Below are positions 16,499-23,555 of a stretch of DNA of 36,981 nucleotides, piece after piece (the first letter of the stretch is position 1; each line of letters opens with the position of its first letter). A model generated the notes under the pieces. It made no database searches and was not told the origin of the DNA. It was given only the letters and a program-made list of their open reading frames with translations. The stretch is from positions 1-36,981 of IMG/VR virus record IMGVR_UViG_3300046454_000464; one strand, 5' to 3'. This DNA is from a virus. The translations under genes were made by a program, and so were the position numbers.

Positions 16499-16867
16499 CT
16501 ACGTGTCAGTCGGCCTTGCGTGCCCGACGATGTTCACCGTGATCTCCGGTACGCCTTCCGTCCCGGCTGCGACCTGCACGTCCGTCTGCCTCGGCATCCC
16601 GCCACCGCGATCGGCTGCGAACGTCATCGCCCACTGGAAGAGCTGCCTCGACTCGCTCATCTCGAACTCGCTCGACGCTTCGCGTGGCCTGTCCTTCTGG
16701 TTCGATGCCACCACCTGCGCCGGGCCGGCCTCGATGATCCGTTCGACCCAGCGGATGCCATGCCGCTGGAGCGCCACCGCGAGCCGCTTCTTCGCCTGAC
16801 GGACCCCGTCGAGCTGCTCCTTGCCGAGCAACCGCGTCTTCGGAGTCCCTGGACCGCCTCTGCCCAC
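16499..16867 (-). CDS. Terminase small subunit candidate
   Basis: A 122-aa protein just upstream of the large terminase. The GTG at 16867 has GAGGAG 7 nt upstream and is preferred over a TTG at 16882. It has a basic N-terminus (GRGGPGTPKTRLLG), a helical core (KKRLAVALQRHGIRWVERII) and a flexible, beta-forming C-terminus (TEGVPEITVNIVGHA). This fits small terminases, which recognise the packaging site. No HTH motif is certain; position is the main support. Confidence 0.7.
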   Translation of the reverse strand: MGRGGPGTPKTRLLGKEQLDGVRQAKKRLAVALQRHGIRWVERIIEAGPAQVVASNQKDRPREASSEFEMSESRQLFQWAMTFAADRGGGMPRQTDVQVAAGTEGVPEITVNIVGHARPTDT

Positions 16868-16882
16868 TTCGCTGCTCCTCAA

Positions 16883-17024
16883 GTCAAGTGCCGAGGGGCG
16901 CGGCCACTTGTGGCGCTGCCACCCTCACGACGCTCGGCCCGCCGTCTCGCGCGTGCGGTCACCAACCACCGAGGCGGGCCCCAAGGAGATCAACCCGCCG
17001 CCGCACGAGAGAAATGCGATGCCG
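16883..17024. other. Intergenic stretch with an 8-bp inverted repeat
   Basis: A GC-rich gap between the small terminase and the exported protein gene. It contains GGCCCGCC (16936-16943) and GGCGGGCC (16973-16980), which can pair across a 29-nt loop, and no T-run follows. It may be a weak terminator or the packaging (cos/pac) region, which often lies beside the small terminase gene. Nothing decisive is seen. Confidence 0.3.
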
Positions 17025-17822
17025 TTAAGGCTGTGCCGGGACCGCTCGGGCCGGCAGGTAGGGATTGGAGTCGGCCGAGGGGAACTCGAACACGCCGCGG
17101 ATGCCACCCGTCAAGCCAGCCGCGGCGTAGTCGCCAGGCGTCATGTGGATGCGGAAGCGGATGTAGTTGACGCCTTCCATGGCCAGCGCGGTGACGCCGC
17201 TCTTCGGGCCGAACGGGTAGACGTCCCATCCCATCCCGTAAACCGTCACGCTCCCCGAGGCGGGCATGATGACGCGCGTCGAGTCGAGCGTCTGGCTCTG
17301 CTGGAAGATCGGCGCGGTGTCCGAGATCACGTGGCCGGCGCACGAGTCGACCACCGTCCACGTGATCCCGTCGACGGACACGTCGCGCTGGATCGTGACC
17401 GTATCGATGGTGGAGGCGGTGCTCGTGAGCTTCAGCGTGCCGAAGAACGTCGAGTCGGCGAGATCGGCGACGAGCGGCGCCTGGAGATAGACCACGCGCG
17501 TCTTCAGCCAGTGCTCGCGCACGTCGATCGCCGCGGTCGTGTCCATCGTGCCGAGCGCGCCGATGCCGGTCGTGCCGGATGCGGCCGCACCGTGCCAGCC
17601 ATTCAGGATCGAGCTCGAGTAGGCCGTCTGCCCGGGATTGGTCGCGACGAAGGGATTGTCCGCGAGGTTCGAGTTGCGCGCGGCGACGAGCGGGACGCGC
17701 TTGATGTAGAAGGCCGCGCCACCCTGAGCCTGCGCGCTGCCCGGCGTCACGCCAGCGAAGAGCGCTGCGACTGCGGCGGTCAGAACCGCCCCAACGATCA
17801 GACCGCGAATGTTCCGCATCAT
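17025..17822 (-). CDS. Exported protein with signal peptide, 265 aa
   Basis: Tandem ATG codons follow a GGGAGG site (9 nt to the first, at 17822). A signal peptide is clear: MMRNIRG, then a hydrophobic core (LIVGAVLTAAVAALFAGV) and a cleavage site near AQAQGG. The mature protein is beta-rich with repeated Thr/Ser/Asp-rich strands and segments such as RDVSVDGITWTVVDSC, as in secreted or cell-surface beta proteins. It is the first gene left of the repeat-rich region and precedes the terminase. Function unknown; surface or virion-associated roles are possible. Confidence 0.75.
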   Translation of the reverse strand: MMRNIRGLIVGAVLTAAVAALFAGVTPGSAQAQGGAAFYIKRVPLVAARNSNLADNPFVATNPGQTAYSSSILNGWHGAAASGTTGIGALGTMDTTAAIDVREHWLKTRVVYLQAPLVADLADSTFFGTLKLTSTASTIDTVTIQRDVSVDGITWTVVDSCAGHVISDTAPIFQQSQTLDSTRVIMPASGSVTVYGMGWDVYPFGPKSGVTALAMEGVNYIRFRIHMTPGDYAAAGLTGGIRGVFEFPSADSNPYLPARAVPAQP

Positions 17823-18004
17823 CGCACCGCACCTCCCTGCGCGTTGACAGCTTCGCGGGCACTCCCTGTGCACCGCGGATCCCCGAGGGCGCTTGCTGCG
17901 CCGGCTCCCCCGACACATCGGGTTATTTTTCAGGATTGCAAGAGGAAAGTTACTGACCGGGTCGGCCCATGGAGGCGGGAGGTCGGCAGGTAGTCGCGGA
18001 CAGA

Positions 18005-18031
18005 CCCGGGGATGGCTACACCATCCCCGGG
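18005..18031. repeat. Perfect 11-bp hairpin inside the repeat region
   Basis: The arms CCCGGGGATGG (18005-18015) and CCATCCCCGGG (18021-18031) are perfect complements around the five-base loop CTACA. No T-tract follows on either strand, so it is not a standard intrinsic terminator. It lies between the outer iterons and could be part of the origin or a rho-independent-like stop for leftward helicase transcription. Confidence 0.75.
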
Positions 18032-18153
18032 CTGGCCGTGACTCCTGTCCGCGACTCCATTGGTGTCCGTGACTTCTGGCCGTGACTCAAGAGACGAGCC
18101 TCTATAACCTTGTGCCCCACAACACTAAGAGTTACGGACACCGAGTCACGGAC

Positions 18154-18188
18154 AGTCACGGACAGGAGAAAATCATCTGTCCGTGACT
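18154..18188. repeat. Perfect 12-bp inverted repeat formed by two opposed iterons
   Basis: The arms AGTCACGGACAG (18154-18165) and CTGTCCGTGACT (18177-18188) pair perfectly over an 11-nt A-rich loop. It is built from iterons in opposite orientation. This could be a cruciform or dimer-binding site in the presumed origin. Confidence 0.75.
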
Positions 18189-18251
18189 AAACACACAAAA
18201 CAGGTGTCCGTGACTCTGTCCGTGACTGTCCGCGAGTCCGTTACTGCCATG

Positions 18252-18279
18252 TTGGCATATCGCCCATGACAACTATTTT
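18252..18279 (+). promoter_or_regulatory. Possible rightward promoter
   Basis: TTGGCA (18252-18257) and TATTTT (18274-18279) are 16 nt apart. They lie in the AT-rich patch at the right end of the iterons, 80 nt upstream of the only plus-strand gene. The match to a sigma-70 consensus is partial. Confidence 0.35.
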
Positions 18280-18364
18280 GCTATCATAGGGCTTGACTCA
18301 CCGCGCACCGGAGGCGCGAAACGGCCCGCACGGAGGCGTTTCACGTTCCGCGGAGGGGATCCCG

Positions 18365-18490
18365 GTGACTCACAGGATGCGCACGATCGGCTGGGCGATG
18401 GTCGCTGCAGTCGCGATCGGACTGGCCTGGCGCAGCGGCTATCTCGAAGCCTACGCCACGTTCTTCTGGATCGCTCTGAGGGCGGGCTAG
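18365..18490 (+). CDS. Small membrane protein, 41 aa, the only plus-strand gene
   Basis: GTG at 18365 has GGAGG 8 nt upstream; an ATG at 18377 is an alternative. The product has one hydrophobic helix (IGWAMVAAVAIGLAWRSGYL). It runs against all other genes. Its TAG stop overlaps the stop of the helicase gene on the other strand through the four bases CTAG (18487-18490), so the two genes are tail to tail without a gap. It lies next to the iteron region. The function is unknown, and the gene should be regarded as probable. Confidence 0.55.
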   Translation: MTHRMRTIGWAMVAAVAIGLAWRSGYLEAYATFFWIALRAG

Positions 18491-19959
18491 TTCTCCGCCC
18501 GTTCCTCGACGCGATAGCTCCACGTGCGGAAGTCGACGCGGATGCGTTCGACACCACGTTCCTTCAGCCGCTCGAGGTGCCTGCGCACCGAGCGAACGGA
18601 CAGCTTCATGGTGCCAGCGATCTCCTCGGCGGTGATTGGCTCGGTGTGCGTGCGTATCGCCTGCCAGACTGCCTCGACGTTCTGATCGCCGCGCTTCTCA
18701 GGCGCCCGGACGAGCACGGAAGGACCGCCCTCGTCGGGGATCTCGTAGTGGATCGGGTCCGGCTCCCTCGCATAGTTCGCCTTGTCGAAGTAGATGGCGC
18801 GCAGCCCGGACGGCGTCTTGGAGCAGGTGAGCACGGTGTTGGCTGCAGCGGTCAACTTCGAGCCGCCGCGGATCATGGACAGCCGATCGGTCTTCGAGCG
18901 GTCTTCGACCTTACGCTCGTGGTGGATGAACTCGAGGGCGGCGCCGGTCGAGTAGCGGATGTCGTCGCAGTTCTCGATGAAGGGCCCGAACTCCTCGTTC
19001 GTCTCCTCGCGGTTCCCCATGCAGCGGGAGAGCGCGTCGCAGATGACGAGGTCCGGGGTCAAGGCATCGATCAGGTGTCGGAGGGCGAGCGCCCCGGCGG
19101 TGGACACGAGATCGAGCCCGCCGTCCAGCTGCTGGCGCGTGAGCCAGTGGAAGCAGCCGCCGGGCCCGGAGAGCGTCAGGTCGCGGTAGGCCCCGAGGAG
19201 CTCGGACGATTCGGCATGCACCGATCCATCGCCGAAGATCGACAGGCAGCGCTCGAGCCAGCGGTAGTTGGAGAACTCGAGCGCCAGGTAGCAGACGCGG
19301 AGGGGGCGGTCGGAAGTGGCGAGCCCCATCCACGACTCGCCCTTGGCCATGGCTACGGCCATCTCGAGCGATAGGCGCGACTTCCCGAGCCCCGGCTGGC
19401 CGGCGAAGATGACGAGGTCGCCGCGGCAGATGAGCCCGTCGCCGAGGAGCGAGACCGGGCGCGGGAGGTCGGCCGCGGTGAGCGCGGTGGACGCATGGAT
19501 GGCCTCCAGCAGCCCGGAGCGGGTCGAGCCGGCGGAGGAGAGATCGCGGAGCCGAGCTGAGAACTCCGAGGAGAGCGCGATCGGATCGTCGGTGGCGTGG
19601 GCCGCTTCGTCGAGCGAGCGCGTCAGGGCGATCAGTTCCCGCTGGCGCTCGAGGCGGACCAGGAGATCGCAGCGGCCCTCGAGGTTCTCCGGGGCGGACG
19701 CCCATTCGGTCAGGTGGGCGAGGTTCCCGAGATCGTCCGGGTCAGCCTTCACGCCGCGGCGAAGCAGCTCGTGGACGGTGACGATGTCGGCAGCCGGTGC
19801 GAGCGCCAGGATGGCGGCGTAGACGCGGGCGTGGAATGGGCCATAGAAGGAGCGTGCCGTGACGCCGCGGCGGGTGGCGCGTGCGATTAGGTCGGCCTTG
19901 GAGAGGAGCGTGCCGAGGATGGCGCGTTCGGCTTCGAGGTCGTGGGGGGCTGCGGTCAC
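18487..19959 (-). CDS. Replicative helicase, DnaB N-domain plus RepA/RecA-like ATPase and C-terminal HTH
   Basis: A 490-aa protein. GTG at 19959 overlaps the previous stop (GTGA). Residues 1-110 match the DnaB N-terminal domain (LEAERAILGTLLSKADLI, then FHARVYAAILAL). Residues about 175-420 are a RecA-fold ATPase with Walker A GQPGLGKS (187-194) and Walker B DLVICDALSR, similar to RepA-type (AAA_25) helicases. The C-terminus (about 430-490) has a winged-helix HTH (EEIAGTMKLSVRSVRRHLERL). It likely opens the origin or unwinds DNA. The gene ends at the edge of the iteron region, which fits an initiator/helicase role. Confidence 0.85.
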   Translation of the reverse strand: MTAAPHDLEAERAILGTLLSKADLIARATRRGVTARSFYGPFHARVYAAILALAPAADIVTVHELLRRGVKADPDDLGNLAHLTEWASAPENLEGRCDLLVRLERQRELIALTRSLDEAAHATDDPIALSSEFSARLRDLSSAGSTRSGLLEAIHASTALTAADLPRPVSLLGDGLICRGDLVIFAGQPGLGKSRLSLEMAVAMAKGESWMGLATSDRPLRVCYLALEFSNYRWLERCLSIFGDGSVHAESSELLGAYRDLTLSGPGGCFHWLTRQQLDGGLDLVSTAGALALRHLIDALTPDLVICDALSRCMGNREETNEEFGPFIENCDDIRYSTGAALEFIHHERKVEDRSKTDRLSMIRGGSKLTAAANTVLTCSKTPSGLRAIYFDKANYAREPDPIHYEIPDEGGPSVLVRAPEKRGDQNVEAVWQAIRTHTEPITAEEIAGTMKLSVRSVRRHLERLKERGVERIRVDFRTWSYRVEERAEN

Positions 19960-20390
19960 CCGATCCGCGCGCGCATCTGCGCGTCGCCCTCGGCGAGGGC
20001 GTTCAAGTTCGCGGCTGTCTGGAACGCCGCGGACTGGCGGGCTTCCGGGGCCGAGATGTTCCAGAGTAGCTGCAGGCGCAGGTAGTGCTCGAGCGTGAGG
20101 ATGGCCCGGAACGGCGTGGAGGTGCCCATGCGAGACTGGCGCGTGATGGCGATGGGCGTATCGGTTCCGGCGGCCCGGATGGCTTCCTCGAGTGCCGCGA
20201 GGGGCTGCGGTGCGCCGGTCTCCTTGACCTGCACACAGAGCCCTGGGGTGCCCTTCAAGTCCCGGCCTCGGATCGCGTCCTGGCTCTCCTCGCCCGAGCA
20301 GCGACGCGCGGCGTCCGGGTAGAGGAGTTGCAGGATCCGCGCAGCAGCCCGCTCGGCGTTCGCTCCCTTGTCCCGCGATCGCTTACCCAC
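19956..20390 (-). CDS. PD-(D/E)xK endonuclease-like protein
   Basis: A 144-aa protein starting MGKRSRDKGANAERAAARIL, the usual opening of Hjc-like and other phage PD-(D/E)xK nucleases. The core GRDLKGTPGLCVQVKETG supplies the Asp and the Lys of the fold; the usual Glu before xK is Gln here (QVK), a change also seen in some members. A helix with AALEEAIRAAG follows. It may resolve recombination intermediates or process DNA ends. It overlaps its neighbours at both ends and lies beside the helicase. Confidence 0.78.
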   Translation of the reverse strand: MGKRSRDKGANAERAAARILQLLYPDAARRCSGEESQDAIRGRDLKGTPGLCVQVKETGAPQPLAALEEAIRAAGTDTPIAITRQSRMGTSTPFRAILTLEHYLRLQLLWNISAPEARQSAAFQTAANLNALAEGDAQMRARIG

Positions 20391-20823
20391 GGGTGGCCTC
20401 GCCGTAGTAGGACCAGGAGGCGCGGATCTTCGCCTCGGTCGTCCGGATCAGGTGGCGCTTCGAGCGGAGGTGCACCAGGCAGTCGGCGACGCGGATGACC
20501 AGATATCGCCGGCCGAGCGGGTGCTGCCAGATCTGCTGCGGCTTGATCTCGCGGTGGTCGACCATGGTCGCAGCCTCGGCGTAGGACCAGCCGGGCGGGA
20601 TGATCCGCACCTTCAGGGGCCCGCGGTACTCGCCGTTCTGCGATGTCGTGACGGTCCCGAACGCGATGTCGTCTCGGTGGCGGCAGGATGCGGTGCTATG
20701 GAGCCGGCTGCCGCATGTCTCGCAGATCCCGAGCGTGCTCCGGAGCCCGGTGCGCTCGAGCGGTACCGGGCGATGGCCGTTCCTGCCGGCCGTGCCTTCC
20801 TCGAACCTCAGCTGCCTGGCCAT
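20383..20823 (-). CDS. Hypothetical protein with a CxxC...C..C site, 146 aa
   Basis: ATG at 20823. The middle has ICETCGSRLHSTASCRHRDD, a likely zinc-binding site. The C-terminal half is rich in Arg/His and ends with a charged basic segment (AKIRASWSYYGEATRG). The start overlaps nothing, and its end overlaps the nuclease gene by 8 bases. The family is not recognised; a DNA-binding role is possible. Confidence 0.7.
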   Translation of the reverse strand: MARQLRFEEGTAGRNGHRPVPLERTGLRSTLGICETCGSRLHSTASCRHRDDIAFGTVTTSQNGEYRGPLKVRIIPPGWSYAEAATMVDHREIKPQQIWQHPLGRRYLVIRVADCLVHLRSKRHLIRTTEAKIRASWSYYGEATRG

Positions 20824-20849
20824 CCGTGGCCTTTCGTGTTGCGCGGGAG

Positions 20850-21737
20850 TCAGCCGCGCGGGTGGTATCGCCTGATCTCGTCCGCGAGGCGGGCGGTATC
20901 GATGTGGGTGTAGATCTGCGTGGACCGGATCGAGGCGTGGCGCATGGCCTCCTGGATGACCCGGAGGTTGGCGCCGCGCTCCATCAAGTGGGTGGCGAAG
21001 CTGTGGCGCAGCATGTGGGGCGTGACACGGACGAGGCCGGCCTTCTTCCCGCGCTCTCGGACCATGCGGTGGAGGCCGGCGTAGCGGAGTGGGCCGCCGA
21101 AGCAGTTGATCCAGAGCCGGTCATGCGACTCGCGGGCGATGAGGGCTGGGCGGGCCGCTGCGAGGTAGCGGGCGAGCCAGAGGTGGGCGTGCTCGCCGTA
21201 CGGCACGATGGCGTCGACCGAGCCCTTGCCGGTGATGCGGAGGGTGCGGCCGCGTTCCGAGACGCCGGCGAGAGTGACGCCGAGGATCTCGGCGGAGCGG
21301 AGGCCGGTCGAGTAGAGGAGCTCGAGGAGTGCGCGGTCGCGGATGTCGAGCGGGGCCGCTCCTGCGACCGATTCGATGAGTGCGCGCATGCCGTCCTCGG
21401 AGAGCCAGCGCGGGAGCTTCCTCCCAGGGCGCAGGCGGAACCGTCGCTCCAATGGGTTCGGTCCGGTGGTCGGCACCCGGCTCGCGAAGAAGCCATGGAA
21501 GCGCTTGATCGCCGTCTGCTGGAGCGCGATGGTGGCCGATGACCTGCCACGCGCGCGGGTCCATTGCAGATACCGGCCGATGGAGTCGCGGGTGGCTTGA
21601 GCTGGGTCGTTGTCGTGGATGGCGAGGTTCTGTAGGTACATGCTCACGTGTGAGGCGTAGACGCGCACGGTCGATTCGCTGACCTGCTCGCTGCGCAGGT
21701 GGTGGATGAATGCTTCGAGGAGTCGGGGGATCTCCAT
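20850..21737 (-). CDS. Tyrosine recombinase / integrase (XerC/D type)
   Basis: A 295-aa protein with N-terminal SAM-like domain (about 1-95) and catalytic domain. The catalytic residues are visible: R147 (STGLRSAE), K171 (TGKGS), H241 and R244 (HMLRHSF), H267 (MRHASIRST) and Tyr 276 (QIYTH). It is closer to XerC/D than to large phage integrases. It likely integrates the phage genome or resolves dimers. No attP core could be identified nearby by eye. Confidence 0.92.
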   Translation of the reverse strand: MEIPRLLEAFIHHLRSEQVSESTVRVYASHVSMYLQNLAIHDNDPAQATRDSIGRYLQWTRARGRSSATIALQQTAIKRFHGFFASRVPTTGPNPLERRFRLRPGRKLPRWLSEDGMRALIESVAGAAPLDIRDRALLELLYSTGLRSAEILGVTLAGVSERGRTLRITGKGSVDAIVPYGEHAHLWLARYLAAARPALIARESHDRLWINCFGGPLRYAGLHRMVRERGKKAGLVRVTPHMLRHSFATHLMERGANLRVIQEAMRHASIRSTQIYTHIDTARLADEIRRYHPRG

Positions 21738-21811
21738 GGACCGCGGCCTTTCGGAGAATGGTCCCTCTCGTTTTCGGCCCTCCGTGGCTCGCGGTTGATG
21801 ATGCCGGGGTG

Positions 21812-22066
21812 TCAGAAGCTGTTACGCTGCCACTGGTTGACGATCTGGACCGCGACGGCGTGGTTGATGGTGACGATCTCGGGCGGCGAGGCGGCTACTG
21901 ACTGCCGTTCTGCGTGAGCCTTCTCATTTCGCTCTGCCGAGATGGCGAGCCTGCGACTGGCGCGGCAGTCCGGGCAGCGTCGGCATCCCCCGCGGCGCGT
22001 GATGACGAACCGGCGCGGGCAATCGCAGCAGCGAATGACGGAGGAGCCACGGGGGCGCGCGCTCAC
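21812..22066 (-). CDS. Small zinc-ribbon protein, 84 aa
   Basis: GTG at 22066 overlaps the upstream stop. Two Cys pairs occur in CCDCPRRFVITRRGGCRRCPDC (residues about 13-34), with Arg-rich surroundings. The C-terminus is hydrophobic with short strands (PPEIVTINHAVAVQIVNQW). It is a probable nucleic-acid binding protein. Confidence 0.72.
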   Translation of the reverse strand: MSARPRGSSVIRCCDCPRRFVITRRGGCRRCPDCRASRRLAISAERNEKAHAERQSVAASPPEIVTINHAVAVQIVNQWQRNSF

Positions 22067-22317
22067 TTGCCCTTCGCTCGCGTGCGGACGGGGAATAGGT
22101 TCCAGACCGTTACGCGGAACATGGTGCACTCGGGGCGCACGATGAGCGGCCGCACGCCGATGTTGCCGTTGCTGGTCGAATCGCCCGGCTGCGTTCCCTC
22201 CGCCAGCAGCACCGGGTAGTAACTGCCCGGGCCATATTCCTTCCATCCGAGCGTGAGAAGGGCGAGCGCCAGCATCGCCAGCACGATCCAGGCGCGCGTC
22301 CGCTGCTTGCGCGTCAT
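22063..22317 (-). CDS. Single-pass membrane protein, 84 aa
   Basis: ATG at 22317 follows the stop of the Acb2-like gene after two bases. A basic start (MTRKQRTRAW) and one transmembrane helix (IVLAMLALALLTLGW) precede a beta-rich, Pro/Gly-containing periplasmic part. A shortened near-copy of its first 20 bases occurs at 22619-22645. Function unknown. Confidence 0.68.
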   Translation of the reverse strand: MTRKQRTRAWIVLAMLALALLTLGWKEYGPGSYYPVLLAEGTQPGDSTSNGNIGVRPLIVRPECTMFRVTVWNLFPVRTRAKGK

Positions 22318-22319
22318 GG

Positions 22320-22586
22320 CTACCGATACGACGCGTTGTTGGTGGCGATACTCGCATTGGCCGTCATCACAGCCTCGCGGAGTTTGCGAATCGCGGTGGT
22401 GCGGTCCGGCCCGGGAGCGCAGCAACGGTCGATGATTCGGGCCAGCGAGAGCGCTCCGCCGCGAATCGCTCGGTAGTCCTCCTCTTGGCGCGGCGTGGCT
22501 GCGTGATAGGTGAACAACTCGGAGAGCGCGTCCTTCGGCGCCGGCGCGTCTACGGGAACGTGGGTGCTGCCGTCTGGTGCCTGCAT
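22320..22586 (-). CDS. Acb2/Tad1-like cyclic nucleotide sponge candidate
   Basis: An 88-aa protein. ATG at 22586 has GGAGG 7 nt upstream. It shows the hallmark of the Acb2 hairpin family: an N-terminal aromatic site (ELFTYHAATP), a first long helix with Tyr/Arg (DYRAIRGGALSLARIID) and a second helix ending REAVMTANASIAT. From memory of the T4/PaMx33 structures, Acb2 forms a hexamer that binds cyclic di- and trinucleotides, and a Tyr and Lys 15 residues apart contact the ligand; here Y27 and R42 have the same spacing. If active it would blunt CBASS or Thoeris-type immunity. Position among early genes fits. No search was made. Confidence 0.68.
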   Translation of the reverse strand: MQAPDGSTHVPVDAPAPKDALSELFTYHAATPRQEEDYRAIRGGALSLARIIDRCCAPGPDRTTAIRKLREAVMTANASIATNNASYR

Positions 22587-22618
22587 TGTGTGCCTCCATG
22601 CCCTCTCGGGCGGTTGTG

Positions 22619-22642
22619 CTACCTGCGCTGCTTGGGCGTCAT
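22619..22642 (-). CDS. Seven-codon mini-ORF
   Basis: ATG overlaps the stop of the preceding gene (ATGA). It encodes only MTPKQRR and then TAG. Its nucleotides resemble the start of the gene at 22317 (20 of 21 bases around the ATG). It may be a translational coupling element or a leftover of a duplication. Confidence 0.3.
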   Translation of the reverse strand: MTPKQRR

Positions 22643-22956
22643 GGCTTCGGCCACGGGGTGAAGTCGATGAACGGTAGTCCCGCCGCCCGCTCCATTGCTG
22701 TCGGTACCTTCGGGTATTCGTCGAAGTGCCATCGTCCCATCTTGCGTCCCTGTTCGTCGCGCCAGAACGAGTAAATCCTGCGACGCCCGCGCACGGCCAG
22801 TTCGACCGTGCCCGGCACCCCGCACAAAGCAGCGAGCCAAGACGGTGGGGTGTAGACGCGCAGCGGCAGTTCGCATCCTTCGCCGTAATAGTCGATCTCG
22901 ATGCGCTCTCCATTCGGGCCAAGTTGCTCGGGCAATGCAAACGGATTCGCGCTCAC
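22639..22956 (-). CDS. Hypothetical protein, 105 aa
   Basis: GTG at 22956 overlaps the preceding TGA (GTGA). Residues 20-70 form beta strands (IEIDYYGEGCELPLRVYTPP, then TVELAVRGRRRIYSFW), followed by DEQGRKMGRWHFDEYPKVP. It resembles small phage proteins of unknown function. The gene is part of the early operon. Confidence 0.75.
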   Translation of the reverse strand: MSANPFALPEQLGPNGERIEIDYYGEGCELPLRVYTPPSWLAALCGVPGTVELAVRGRRRIYSFWRDEQGRKMGRWHFDEYPKVPTAMERAAGLPFIDFTPWPKP

Positions 22957-23297
22957 GGCAGGCCTGCGGGCGGCGTGGACAGCGCTCGCTTGGCCCATTC
23001 CATGTCGGCTGCGGTGATTGGCTCGGTCGATGCGACGGCGTCCAGCATCTGCTGCCTGAGTTCCTTCCGAGTGAGTGGGCCGAGAGGCATCGTCAGCGCA
23101 TCGTGCCATCGCTTGATGTCCCCCCTCAGCTTCGCCGCCTCCGCGCGGGCTGCGCCAGCCAGCTTTGCACAGTGTTCGGCGGTAGACTCTGCCCGCCTAG
23201 CGCGGATCTCAGCCTCCGCGCACTCGCGTTGCGCCTCGTCGCGAGCGTGCATGAGGTCAACAATCTGCGCGGCGTTCTCGGCCAGTTTGGCGCGCAC
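22953..23297 (-). CDS. Coiled-coil protein, 114 aa, possibly the C-terminal part of a gene split by a stop codon
   Basis: GTG at 23297 is the first plausible start, but no good ribosome site precedes it. The same frame is open further upstream to a TAG at 23352, giving APRTEFWQDAAKSV, which looks like coding sequence. The protein is helical and Ala/Arg/Glu-rich (ARDEAQRECAEAEIRARRAE) and ends in a small globular part. See the entry for the gene at 23352. Confidence 0.6.
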   Translation of the reverse strand: MRAKLAENAAQIVDLMHARDEAQRECAEAEIRARRAESTAEHCAKLAGAARAEAAKLRGDIKRWHDALTMPLGPLTRKELRQQMLDAVASTEPITAADMEWAKRALSTPPAGLP

Positions 23298-23351
23298 CGA
23301 CTTTGCAGCGTCCTGCCAGAACTCGGTGCGCGGCGCGCCCCATACACACAG

Positions 23352-23555
23352 CTAGCAGAGAACCGTGCGCGTCTCGTCCCGCTCGCGTTGCGCCTGCTCA
23401 AGCTGGGAGCGCGTGGCGTCGAGTTCGGCGATAAGCTGATTCAGCCACTTTGGTGCCACTTTGTGCCCCGCGTATTCCTTGAGCGCGCGGATGTATGCCT
23501 CGCCATCGCGAGTCATGGTCAGCGGGCGTACTGGGTCGCTCTCAGAAGGGCACAT
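23352..23555 (-). CDS. Helical protein, 67 aa, ending in an in-frame TAG
   Basis: ATG at 23555 overlaps the stop of the upstream gene by 14 bases; an ATG at 23516 (TMTRDGEAYIRAL) is an alternative start. The product ends with coiled coil (LIAELDATRSQLEQAQRERD) and TAG at 23352. The frame continues unchanged through the TAG into the next coiled-coil gene. Confidence 0.6.
   Translation of the reverse strand: MCPSESDPVRPLTMTRDGEAYIRALKEYAGHKVAPKWLNQLIAELDATRSQLEQAQRERDETRTVLC

Larger units (their letters stand above)
17992..18245. repeat. Cluster of about 13 ten-base iterons, candidate replication origin
   Basis: The decamer GTCCGTGACT and one- or two-base variants occur at 18034 (GGCCGTGACT), 18047 (GTCCGCGACT), 18065, 18078 (GGCCGTGACT), 18179, 18206, 18218, 18228 (GTCCGCGAGT) and 18236 (GTCCGTTACT) on the plus strand. 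On the opposite strand it lies at 17992, 18130, 18144 and 18154. Copies are separated by 0 to 50 bases and some overlap. They surround AT-rich patches and precede the helicase gene. This is typical of initiator-binding origins, but a transcription operator cluster is possible. Confidence 0.7.

Noticed and set aside
16936-16980. Intrinsic terminator in the gap before the small terminase
   Set aside because: The 8-bp arms lie 29 bases apart and no T-tract follows, so the evidence is too weak for a terminator call.
15011-17170. A 719-codon plus-strand frame opposite the terminase
   Set aside because: Antisense to the terminase motifs and spans a gene border; composition is that of a GC shadow.
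17992-18245. CRISPR array
   Set aside because: The repeats are only 10 bp, occur in both orientations and are separated by irregular gaps of 0-50 bases. There is no cas gene. Iterons explain them better.
20824-21811. attP core next to the integrase gene
   Set aside because: No pair of arm-type repeats or a tRNA-like core could be recognised in the short gaps around the gene.
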